Assembly (NCBI GenBank): GCA_017476085.1
Contig: JAFVEJ010000030.1
Span: 1 to 5,057 of the forward strand
Origin: Alphaproteobacteria bacterium
GTDB lineage: Bacteria > Pseudomonadota > Alphaproteobacteria > RF32 > CAG-977
DNA length: 5,057 nucleotides
Reading direction: 5' to 3'
Shown here: positions 1 through 5,057 of the stretch, piece after piece
Position numbering within the stretch: position 1 is the first letter of the stretch
Layout of the letters: each line of letters starts with the position of its first letter
Program-made: the position numbers and the translations under genes
Notes under the pieces: generated by a model
Told to the model about the DNA's origin: nothing
What the model saw: only the letters and a program-made list of their open reading frames with translations
The model's database searches: none

Positions 1-744
1 CTCTCTGTCTTTTTCCAAATTTTCACGTTCGGAGAGTTCTATTTTCGTTTCGAGAGCCTGCTGCATATTAATGACATAGCAATCAACATCTCTGCCCCTC
101 TTTGCTTCGACTGTCTGATCAGCCCATTTTGAACAAGGCTGACGAATCATTTCAGGATTGGCGCAGGAAAAAAGCGGTTCGCCTTTTTCATTAAAGCCGG
201 CGAACATTGTCGCATGCAAACCGGGCTTTCCTTCGCTGTCGGTACGCTTCACCATAACCAAAGAACCGATAGGAATCGATCCGTTTTCATATCCCTGTTT
301 CAGCATATCGCTTAAAGTCGTTCCCGGAGGCATATCTTTCAAACTTTGACCGCACTTTTTAAAATCTTCGTTTGTATTGGTATCGAAATAGGTGATTGCC
401 GCATAGGTAGAGGTTTGAGGGCTGCCCCAACGCGAATATTTATAGCTTTCATTCGGCTTATCTTTCGTTCCTTTGTTCAAAAAACCGCCGGATTTCGGAT
501 CATCGCCGTTTTTATGCATAGCGGCATTCAGAGAATATGTGTATGTTCCCAAACAATACAGATTGGAAAAGCTCTTGCACGTCGGAACATATTGTTCAAC
601 CGCGGCCTCTCTTCCCACTCTTTTTTTGGCATCCCGAATAGCGGAAATACGATTTTCAAAATCTGCGATAAAGTCTTCCATCTGCCGGCCGGCTTTATTA
701 TGCGCCACCATTTTAACTAAATCTTCATCCATATCTTCAGACAT
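1..744 (-). CDS. Uncharacterised protein, possible papain-like (NlpC/P60- or CHAP-like) hydrolase; 3' end outside window
   Basis: I do not recognise this family by name. The reading frame is open from the ATG at 744 down to base 1, giving 248 residues with the C-terminus missing. The start is supported by GGAGG five bases upstream and by a promoter just beyond it. There is no signal peptide or membrane segment at the N-terminus, which is acidic (MSEDMDEDL) and probably helical up to about residue 55. The middle holds Cys64 in YCLGTYTYSL. A later block has GSLVMVKR (160-167), His177 in LHATMFAGF and Asn196 in SCANPE. This order (Cys, then a G-S/D-L-V strand, His on a following strand, then a polar residue) resembles NlpC/P60 and CHAP papain-fold hydrolases, but the match is by eye only. 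Other cysteines are at 56, 131, 194, 204 and 222. The last visible residues (about 228-248) are highly charged and may begin a coiled coil, so a longer multidomain protein is likely. The function is unproven. Confidence 0.8.
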   Translation of the reverse strand, partial: MSEDMDEDLVKMVAHNKAGRQMEDFIADFENRISAIRDAKKRVGREAAVEQYVPTCKSFSNLYCLGTYTYSLNAAMHKNGDDPKSGGFLNKGTKDKPNESYKYSRWGSPQTSTYAAITYFDTNTNEDFKKCGQSLKDMPPGTTLSDMLKQGYENGSIPIGSLVMVKRTDSEGKPGLHATMFAGFNEKGEPLFSCANPEMIRQPCSKWADQTVEAKRGRDVDCYVINMQQALETKIELSERENLEKDRE

Positions 745-749
745 AGTCA

Positions 750-754
750 CCTCC
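750..754 (-). promoter_or_regulatory. Ribosome binding site of the left-edge gene
   Basis: Read on the minus strand this is GGAGG, five bases before the ATG at 744. It fixes the start of the left-edge gene, for which no complete open frame is visible inside the window. Confidence 0.8.
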
Positions 755-777
755 GCAAACCGCACTATATTTAGTTT

Positions 778-805
778 AGTATAGCAAAAATCAAACCATT
801 CTCAA
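778..805 (-). promoter_or_regulatory. Sigma-70-type promoter for the left-edge gene
   Basis: On the minus strand there is a -35 TTGAGA (800-805), a 16-base spacer and a -10 TATACT (778-783). Each hexamer differs from consensus at one position. Transcription should start near 771, giving a leader of about 27 bases ending in a good ribosome binding site. This suggests the gene is transcribed on its own and does not depend on read-through from the GalT-like gene upstream. No hairpin with a T-tract was seen between the two genes. Confidence 0.65.
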
Positions 806-906
806 GGGAAACGGCGATCTGTCAAAAAAGTATCACATCGGTTTGCCCGAAAGCATCCCCGCGCAATAAAATTTATCTGCCGGTTTTAATCGTTAAAAGC
901 GACGCG

Positions 907-2301
907 TTACATATCCATCGTTGTGCCGCGCCCGCGCATAGCATACGGATTGGCGGCCATCGGCTGGATTTTCGGATTGTACATCAGACAGTTCGGCGTG
1001 CAGTCACATTCCGCGGCGATTTTAATGCCTTTCGCTATTTTTTCCTCTCTGCGCAGTTCAAACAGCCGTCCGACAATCCGATCCCGCAAAGACCACGGAT
1101 CAACCGTGTTCACAAAAATCTTCGTTACGGCTTCAAACCCCGCCGGATTGCTGATACGCCACTTAATCAAAATATGCCACGGCACGGCAACATCCACTTC
1201 GGGCGGCCGGTAATACCATTCCTCGTTGCAGGGAATTTCACTGCCCATCGCGGCATGGCAGGCATGTACCAGATCCGACATGCCTTTGACCTGTTCGGGC
1301 GTATGGTTCCATGGCTGGTTCTTTTCCGCTTTGGAATAAATCGCCAACGTCGGGTAACGGTGTCCGAAATCGGCAAAAGCCACGGCATAATCGTTTTCGG
1401 CAAAGACCAAATTCTGATATCCCGCATAATTGACCGCAAAGTCGTTATAAACATTCGGATTTTTGCGCGCCAATTCAAATTCGGCGGCATTCGAAGCGCT
1501 GATGCCGTCAATGGCGACCAGCTGCTTGTGCAGATGGTCAAAAGACGCGCCGGCCTGATTCAACCAGTTTTGAAACACCGTCACATAACGAACATAACGG
1601 TTTGTCAGATAAATATCTTTCAGCGCCTGAATCGTAAAATTAATATACTGATAGTGCATTTCCGGCGTCATACTGCCCGAAGAAGCCTTTTCGCTTTCGG
1701 AAGAAGCCCCTTCTATAAATTGACGTCTGCCGACAATCAGTTCATGCCCGCCGGCGAAAAAGCTGTTGGCCATTTTCAGCTTGCGGCCGGAAGAAATACT
1801 GTCGATTTCTTCGCGGGATAAACCGCTCATTTTTAATTTGGCATGAACAATGTCCAAAACATGCTCTTTGCCTTCCGGTTCGGCAATATACGCTTCGCGA
1901 TGAGCGTTTGCCTTGTCTGAAATAACATAGGCGTAGTTCTTTTCCCAGTATTCGTAAGAAATGATTTCAAACAAATTCGGAATCCGACGAAATTCCGCCG
2001 TCGTATCAAATAACTGAGACGCCTTCAAATTTTCCAAAACGCTGAAAGTGCCGTCCGCATTTTTGACCAGCCGGGATTTTTCCGGCGGAGTCTTCAGGTA
2101 ATTGCATGGGCAAAAAGAACAAAAATTTTCCCGTTCTTCCGACACGAATGTTTTTTCTTCTTCCGCTTTTTTATTTACCGTCGGACGTTTGCCGCGGCCG
2201 GGAACGGTCCAGACCTGCGTTCCCGTAAAAGGATTGACCTGCTTAACCGTACCATCGGGCATTTTTTGCAGAAAATTTTGTTCATAGACACTCTTCAGCA
2301 T
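907..2301 (-). CDS. GalT-like nucleotidyltransferase of the HIT superfamily (probable DUF4921 family)
   Basis: This is a complete 464-residue protein. The start ATG has AGGA seven bases upstream, and the frame ends at TAA (907-909). The N-terminal segment NPFTGTQVWTVPGRGKRP (23-40) resembles the opening of the DUF4921 proteins, which are often annotated as galactose-1-phosphate uridylyltransferase-like. Next come a cysteine cluster CSFCPC (61-66), the position of the zinc CxxC in GalT, then a TPPE motif (71-74) and GGHELIVGRRQF (184-195). HLHKQ (256-260) corresponds to the HPHxQ active site of GalT. By that analogy His258 would be the nucleophile that carries the nucleotidyl group. Residues 374-412 (VPWHILIKWR and onward) form a conserved-looking C-terminal block, followed by ECDCTPNC (431-438), a second cysteine cluster. 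No secretion signal is seen, so the protein is probably cytosolic. It is divergent from a glucan synthase, which suggests a role in nucleotide-sugar or glucan metabolism. The substrate is unknown: UDP-hexose/galactose-1-phosphate exchange and ADP-glucose phosphorolysis are both possible. Family assignment is from memory of motifs. Confidence 0.88.
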   Translation of the reverse strand: MLKSVYEQNFLQKMPDGTVKQVNPFTGTQVWTVPGRGKRPTVNKKAEEEKTFVSEERENFCSFCPCNYLKTPPEKSRLVKNADGTFSVLENLKASQLFDTTAEFRRIPNLFEIISYEYWEKNYAYVISDKANAHREAYIAEPEGKEHVLDIVHAKLKMSGLSREEIDSISSGRKLKMANSFFAGGHELIVGRRQFIEGASSESEKASSGSMTPEMHYQYINFTIQALKDIYLTNRYVRYVTVFQNWLNQAGASFDHLHKQLVAIDGISASNAAEFELARKNPNVYNDFAVNYAGYQNLVFAENDYAVAFADFGHRYPTLAIYSKAEKNQPWNHTPEQVKGMSDLVHACHAAMGSEIPCNEEWYYRPPEVDVAVPWHILIKWRISNPAGFEAVTKIFVNTVDPWSLRDRIVGRLFELRREEKIAKGIKIAAECDCTPNCLMYNPKIQPMAANPYAMRGRGTTMDM

Positions 2302-2308
2302 AATGTAT

Positions 2309-2312
2309 TCCT
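2309..2312 (-). promoter_or_regulatory. Ribosome binding site of the GalT-like gene
   Basis: The minus strand reads AGGA seven bases before the ATG at 2301. It is weaker than the site of the divergent glucan synthase gene but well placed. Confidence 0.6.
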
Positions 2313-2339
2313 AAAAAAAGAAAGTCACAGTTCTTCTGT

Positions 2340-2345
2340 TGTATA
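2340..2345 (-). promoter_or_regulatory. Possible -10 element for the GalT-like gene
   Basis: TATACA on the minus strand lies about 38 bases before the start codon and would give a leader of roughly 30 bases. No convincing -35 hexamer sits 16-18 bases upstream (17 bases gives GCTGGA), so either the promoter needs an activator or the true site is elsewhere in the gap. Confidence 0.3.
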
Positions 2346-2373
2346 AAAATTTTGTCTGAAAATCCAGCCTTTA

Positions 2374-2404
2374 ATCGTTTTTTTTATCCGTTCCGACAAA
2401 CGAT
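2374..2404. repeat. Inverted repeat in the divergent intergenic region, possible operator
   Basis: Perfect 7-bp arms ATCGTTT (2374-2380) and AAACGAT (2398-2404) are separated by 17 bases. They lie between the two divergent start codons and immediately before the proposed -35 of the glucan synthase gene. A shared operator is plausible, but arms of this length can occur by chance in AT-rich DNA. Confidence 0.3.
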
Positions 2405-2410
2405 AAAAGA

Positions 2411-2438
2411 TTGACGAACGCCCGTGAAAAGGTAATTC
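2411..2438 (+). promoter_or_regulatory. Possible promoter of the glucan synthase gene
   Basis: TTGACG (2411-2416) is a good -35 match. Sixteen bases later TAATTC (2433-2438) is a poor -10. Transcription would start near 2445, about 30 bases before the ATG. The strong -35 with a weak -10 makes this only a tentative call. Confidence 0.35.
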
Positions 2439-2459
2439 TAGAAACAGATTATTTTTTAT

Positions 2460-2466
2460 AGGAGGT
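2460..2466 (+). promoter_or_regulatory. Strong ribosome binding site of the glucan synthase gene
   Basis: AGGAGGT is close to perfectly complementary to the 16S rRNA 3' end. The GGAGG core ends nine bases before the ATG at 2475, which supports this start. Confidence 0.8.
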
Positions 2467-2474
2467 TATATTTA

Positions 2475-3695
2475 ATGAAAGCCCTGTTTATCACAAACGA
2501 ATATCCCCCGTACATTTACGGCGGCGCCGGCGTCCACGTCGAATATCTGTCCAAAGAATTGGCCAAGCTGATGCAGGTTGAAGTCCGCAGCTTCCATGAT
2601 CAAAAATCGGAAGAAGGCAACTTGGTCGTTGACGGAACAACGCCGGACGCTTCTTTGTTTCAGGCCTGCCCGAAGGAGCTGGCTTCCCCTTTGAAAGCGT
2701 TTTATGAAGGATTGGTTTTTGTCGGTAAAGGAATGGATGCCGATGTGGCTCATTGCCATACATGGTATGCGCATTTTGCGGGATTGCTGGCAAAGATGCT
2801 GTACGGCATTCCTTTAGTTGTCACGGTTCACTCTTTGGAACCTCTGCGCCCATGGAAACGCGAACAGCTGGGACGCGGCTACGACGTATCCAGCTGGGTG
2901 GAAAAAACGGCTTTAGAAATGGCGGACGCGGTCATCGCCGTATCGACCAGCACCCGCGAAGATGTCCTGCGCCTGTTCCCCAAAATCGATCCGGATGAAG
3001 TTTCCATCATTTATAACGGAATCGATGTCAATCAGTATAAAGAAATTGAAAACACCGCCGTTTTGCAAAAATTCGGCATTCGGACGGATAAACCTTACGT
3101 TTTGTTCGTCGGCCGCATGACTCGTCAGAAAGGGTTGTTGTATTTGCTTAAAGCCGCTTCCAAATTGGATCCCGACGCGCAGCTGGTATTATGCGCGGGC
3201 GATGCGGATACGCCCGAAATGAAAGCCGAATTGGAAGGTATGGTCGATTCTCTGAAACAGATTCGTTCCGGCGTTGTCTGGATTCCCGAAATGGTGTCGC
3301 GTGAAGAAGCGATTGCGCTTTATTCTCAGGCCGCCGTCTTCTGCTGTCCGTCGATTTACGAACCGTTCGGCATCATCAATCTGGAAGCAATGGCCTGCTC
3401 GACTCCCGTTGTTGCCAGTGCCGTCGGCGGTATTAAGGAAGTCGTCGTAGATGGAGAAACGGGCTTTCTGGTCGATCCGGAACTGTCCGATAAACCGCCG
3501 CACGATCCGAAAGATCCCGACGATTTTGCCGCTCGTCTGGCTGAAAAAATCAACCTGTTGATTCGCGACCCGTCTTTGGCCAAAAAGATGGGACAGGCCG
3601 GTCGTCTGCGTGTCGAAAAGCAGTTCAGCTGGCAGAGCATTGCCCGTCAGACAAAAGAGCTATACGCTAAATTGATCGAAGCGAACAAAAAATAG
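2475..3695 (+). CDS. Glycogen (alpha-glucan) synthase, GT4 family, actinobacterial GlgA/GlgM type
   Basis: This is a complete 406-residue GT-B glycosyltransferase, close to the usual length (about 390-410) of the family called 'GlgA, Corynebacterium type'. The N-terminal Rossmann domain opens with ITNEYPPYIYGGAGVHV (6-22), the glycine-rich acceptor/donor loop. It continues with CHTWYAH (94-100) and HSLEPLRPWK (119-128), a signature typical of this family. The C-terminal domain begins with VLFVGRMTRQKG (209-220), where Arg214 and Lys219 should contact the donor phosphates. It carries the GT4 E-x7-E motif at Glu296 and Glu304 (YEPFGIINLE), followed by TPVVASAVGGIKE (310-322). Family members transfer glucose from ADP-glucose (sometimes UDP-glucose) either to an alpha-1,4-glucan or, as in mycobacterial GlgM, to glucose-1-phosphate to make maltose-1-phosphate. 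The sequence alone does not decide between these. It is not the classical GT5 GlgA with its N-terminal KxGG motif, so I leave the symbol blank. The gene is transcribed alone: the GalT-like gene diverges from it upstream and a strong terminator follows. Confidence 0.92.
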   Translation: MKALFITNEYPPYIYGGAGVHVEYLSKELAKLMQVEVRSFHDQKSEEGNLVVDGTTPDASLFQACPKELASPLKAFYEGLVFVGKGMDADVAHCHTWYAHFAGLLAKMLYGIPLVVTVHSLEPLRPWKREQLGRGYDVSSWVEKTALEMADAVIAVSTSTREDVLRLFPKIDPDEVSIIYNGIDVNQYKEIENTAVLQKFGIRTDKPYVLFVGRMTRQKGLLYLLKAASKLDPDAQLVLCAGDADTPEMKAELEGMVDSLKQIRSGVVWIPEMVSREEAIALYSQAAVFCCPSIYEPFGIINLEAMACSTPVVASAVGGIKEVVVDGETGFLVDPELSDKPPHDPKDPDDFAARLAEKINLLIRDPSLAKKMGQAGRLRVEKQFSWQSIARQTKELYAKLIEANKK

Positions 3696-3712
3696 TTTCG
3701 GTTGATTCGTTT

Positions 3713-3743
3713 AAAAAGACCGCTTTAACGGCGGTCTTTTTTT
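3713..3743 (+). terminator. Intrinsic terminator of the glucan synthase gene
   Basis: The hairpin has 11-bp perfect arms, AAAAAGACCGC (3713-3723) and GCGGTCTTTTT (3731-3741), a 7-base loop and a run of seven T from 3737 to 3743. It begins 18 bases after the TAG stop. The GC-rich six-pair core followed by U's is a textbook rho-independent terminator, and it separates this gene from nrdD. Confidence 0.93.
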
Positions 3744-3915
3744 ATCTTTAAAAAAGAGAATCGCCATAAATCAACAGGTTGTAAATTTTTTAAAATAATG
3801 TTTGACGATACGATCTGTTTTAGTCATTCTGACCACACGAAGAAGGTTAAAATAACGTTAAAATTTTTATCTTTTTCCTTTTTTAAAAATGGCGGAAATC
3901 CGTCGTTTTTACTGT
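3744..3915. other. AT-rich intergenic stretch with no recognised gene
   Basis: These bases lie between the terminator and the nrdD control elements. I see no coding frame with a ribosome binding site and no tRNA or riboswitch pattern. Small inverted repeats occur: CAACAGGTTG (3772-3781) and GTCA-TTC-TGAC (3823-3833). A TTGACG (3802-3807) has no acceptable -10 at the right distance. The short GTTAAAAT motif occurs twice near 3846-3863. Confidence 0.5.
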
Positions 3916-3919
3916 CAAC

Positions 3920-3937
3920 AAAAAAAATATTTTTTTT
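3920..3937. repeat. 18-bp perfect A/T palindrome upstream of the nrdD promoter
   Basis: The sequence is eight A, then TA, then eight T, which is its own reverse complement. CAAC (3916-3919) and GTTG (3940-3943) flank it and extend the symmetry, apart from two extra bases. It ends three bases before the proposed -35. It could act as an UP element for the RNA polymerase alpha subunits, as intrinsically curved DNA, or as a protein site. Confidence 0.6.
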
Positions 3938-3940
3938 CTG

Positions 3941-3968
3941 TTGCCAACACCGGAAATAACTATATATT
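3941..3968 (+). promoter_or_regulatory. Sigma-70 promoter of nrdD
   Basis: The -35 TTGCCA (3941-3946) and the -10 TATATT (3963-3968) are separated by 16 bases. Each matches five of six consensus positions. The start of transcription would be near 3975, leaving a leader of about 93 bases before the nrdD ATG. The -10 lies inside the first NrdR box, so repressor binding would block RNA polymerase directly. Confidence 0.65.
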
Positions 3969-3972
3969 GTCG
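3957..3972 (+). promoter_or_regulatory. NrdR box 1, covering the -10 element
   Basis: Compared with the published NrdR consensus acaCwAtATaTwGtgt, the central twelve positions (ACTATATATTGT) all match and the four outermost bases do not. NrdR is the nucleotide-sensing repressor (zinc ribbon plus ATP-cone) of ribonucleotide reductase operons and normally needs two such boxes. Confidence 0.78.
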
Positions 3973-3989
3973 CTAGAAGAGGACAGGAC

Positions 3990-4005
3990 ACACTATCTGT
4001 TGTGT
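3990..4005 (+). promoter_or_regulatory. NrdR box 2, downstream of the transcription start
   Basis: ACACTATCTGTTGTGT matches 14 of 16 positions of the NrdR consensus. It starts 33 bp after box 1, about three helical turns, so both boxes face the same side of the DNA. That is the tandem arrangement known for NrdR-controlled nrd operons. Confidence 0.8.
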
Positions 4006-4020
4006 TTCCGAAAAGGAAAC
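4004..4020 (+). other. Hairpin in the nrdD leader
   Basis: GTTTCC (4004-4009) and GGAAAC (4015-4020) pair perfectly around a GAAAA loop. The hairpin would form in the mRNA about 30 bases from its 5' end and shares two bases with NrdR box 2. No T-run follows, so it is not a terminator. It may stabilise the 5' end or tune translation. A weaker GCGG/CCGC pairing (4022-4025 with 4036-4039) lies just after it. Confidence 0.45.
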
Positions 4021-4057
4021 CGCGGTATTGCCCTTCCGCTGAATTTAGCTTTAAGAC

Positions 4058-4061
4058 GGAG
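4058..4061 (+). promoter_or_regulatory. Ribosome binding site of nrdD
   Basis: GGAG lies six bases before the ATG at 4068. It decides the start of nrdD, whose frame stays open to the right edge of the window. Confidence 0.75.
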
Positions 4062-4067
4062 ATTTTT

Positions 4068-5057
4068 ATGTCGGATCAGACACCGAATTTACAAGTGGTC
4101 ACCAACGAAGAAGATGACGCTTCCGAATTGTCCCGCATTGTCAAACGCGACGGGACGCAAGTTGTTTTCAATTCCGAAAAGATTATGTCGGCGATCAAAC
4201 GCGCGGGCGAAGCGACCGGCGAATTTGACGCGGAAGAAGCTTCTCTTCTGACGACGCAGGTAACAAAAGTTTTGCGCCACCGTTTTTCCAAAGGCATCCT
4301 GCCGACGATTGAACAAATTCAGGATGTCGTCGAACAGGTTTTAATCTCCGCCAACTATTACACGACGGCGCGCGCGTACATTGTTTACCGCGAAAACCGC
4401 AACAAGTCCCGTCAGGACAAGAAAACGCTGGTGGATGTTGCCTCTTCGGTCAAAGAATATCTGGAACGCGCGGATTGGCGCGTCAACGCCAACGCCAATC
4501 AGGGTTATTCTTTGGGCGGTTTGATTCTGAACGTTTCCGGCAAGATCATTGCGAACTACTGGCTTTCCCACGTTTATCCGCAGGCGGCCGGCGAAGCGCA
4601 CCGCAACGGCGATTTTCACATTCACGATCTGGATATGCTGTCCGGCTACTGCGCCGGCTGGTCTTTGCGCGCGTTGCTGCAGGAAGGCTTAAACGGTGTC
4701 CCTGGACAAGTAGAATCCGGCATTCCCAAGCATTTGGGATCGGCTCTGGGACAGATGGTTAATTTTCTGGGCACTTTGCAGAACGAATGGGCCGGGGCAC
4801 AGGCGTTTTCTTCCTGCGATACATACTTGGCGCCGTTTATTCGCAAGGACAACCTGAAATACGAAGAAGTCAAACAGCATTTTCAGGAATTTATTTATAA
4901 CCTGAACGTTCCGTCCCGCTGGGGAACGCAGACGCCGTTTACAAACCTGACGTTTGACTGGGTTTGCCCGGAAGACTTGCGCGATCAAACTCCCGTCATC
5001 GGCGGCGAAGAAATGGATTTCACCTATGGCGATCTGCAAAAAGAAATGGATATGATC
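4068..5057 (+). CDS. nrdD: Anaerobic (class III) ribonucleoside-triphosphate reductase large subunit, N-terminal part
   Basis: The first 330 residues are present and the rest runs off the right edge (the family is usually about 700 residues or more). NrdD reduces ribonucleoside triphosphates to deoxynucleotides without oxygen, using a glycyl radical installed by the radical-SAM activase NrdG. Residues about 22-112 form an ATP-cone, the allosteric dATP/ATP sensor. Its signature is IVKRDGTQVVFNSEKIMSAI (24-43), and it ends in ARAYIVYRENR (101-111). The catalytic barrel starts with NANQGYSLGGL (142-152), then HRNGDFHIHDLDMLSGYCAG (178-197), WSLRALLQEG and NVPSRWGTQTPFTN (280-293), all typical of this family. 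Cys195 in GYCAGW is probably the active-site cysteine equivalent to Cys79 of phage T4 NrdD. Cys250 in FSSCDTYLAPF sits where I expect an aromatic residue in many homologues. The finger-loop cysteine, the zinc site and the radical glycine would lie beyond the window. Tandem NrdR boxes upstream predict nucleotide-responsive repression. nrdG probably follows, but that cannot be seen here. Confidence 0.96.
   Translation, partial: MSDQTPNLQVVTNEEDDASELSRIVKRDGTQVVFNSEKIMSAIKRAGEATGEFDAEEASLLTTQVTKVLRHRFSKGILPTIEQIQDVVEQVLISANYYTTARAYIVYRENRNKSRQDKKTLVDVASSVKEYLERADWRVNANANQGYSLGGLILNVSGKIIANYWLSHVYPQAAGEAHRNGDFHIHDLDMLSGYCAGWSLRALLQEGLNGVPGQVESGIPKHLGSALGQMVNFLGTLQNEWAGAQAFSSCDTYLAPFIRKDNLKYEEVKQHFQEFIYNLNVPSRWGTQTPFTNLTFDWVCPEDLRDQTPVIGGEEMDFTYGDLQKEMDMI

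Noticed and set aside
762..777. NrdR-like sequence GCACTATATTTAGTTT at the start site of the left-edge gene
   Set aside because: It matches about 13 of 16 consensus positions, but no second box lies about 31-33 bp away on either side and the gene has no visible link to nucleotide metabolism. It is probably a chance AT-rich match.
346..784. Plus-strand open frames opposite the left-edge gene
   Set aside because: They are antisense to a well-supported minus-strand gene with promoter and ribosome binding site, and their translations show no family motif.
815..840. Imperfect inverted repeat CGATCTG / CACATCG as a terminator of the GalT-like gene
   Set aside because: It has one mismatch and a 12-base loop, and no T-run follows on the minus strand.
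884..898. Palindrome TTTTAA-TCG-TTAAAA after the GalT-like gene
   Set aside because: The stem is only six A/T pairs, has no GC core and lacks a T-tract, so it is too weak to call a terminator.
3802..3830. TTGACG with CATTCT as a second nrdD promoter
   Set aside because: The -10 matches only three of six bases. The TTGCCA/TATATT pair is much better and coincides with an NrdR box.
3889..4251. Open frame of 120 codons on the plus strand across the nrdD leader
   Set aside because: It has no ribosome binding site, its codon composition is not protein-like, it covers the NrdR boxes and it overlaps nrdD out of frame.

Overview
The window reads as a bacterial chromosome segment of moderate GC content (roughly half), with strong AGGAGG-type ribosome binding sites, sigma-70-like promoters and short AT-rich intergenic gaps. 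The start of an oxygen-sensitive class III ribonucleotide reductase gene (nrdD) points to an organism able to live anaerobically. A host-associated or gut proteobacterium would fit, but the sequence does not fix the taxon. No mobile element, CRISPR array, tRNA or rRNA was recognised.

Layout: (1) 1-744, minus strand: an unrecognised protein cut by the left edge, with a possible Cys/His/Asn papain-like (NlpC/P60- or CHAP-like) signature and a clear promoter of its own. (2) 907-2301, minus strand: a GalT-like protein of the HIT superfamily, probably the family Pfam calls DUF4921, with an HxHxQ nucleotidyl-transfer motif and a CxxC pair. (3) 2302-2474: a divergent promoter region containing an inverted repeat. 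(4) 2475-3695, plus strand: a GT4-type glycogen (alpha-glucan) synthase of the actinobacterial GlgA/GlgM kind, closed by a strong intrinsic terminator at 3713-3743. (5) 3744-4067: an AT-rich region holding the nrdD control region, with a sigma-70 promoter, two tandem NrdR boxes, an 18-bp A/T palindrome and a leader hairpin. (6) 4068-5057, plus strand: the first 330 codons of nrdD, covering the ATP-cone and the start of the glycyl-radical enzyme barrel, cut by the right edge.

How the parts fit: the GalT-like gene and the glucan synthase are divergently paired and could share control. Because the synthase should use a nucleotide-glucose donor and GalT-like enzymes make or break nucleotide sugars, they may act in one storage-glucan or maltose-1-phosphate pathway; this is inference. 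nrdD is an independent unit whose promoter architecture predicts repression by NrdR when dATP or (d)ATP status signals sufficient deoxynucleotides. The most useful points are the NrdR-box/promoter arrangement, the GalT-like/GlgA pairing, and the unassigned N-terminal gene.
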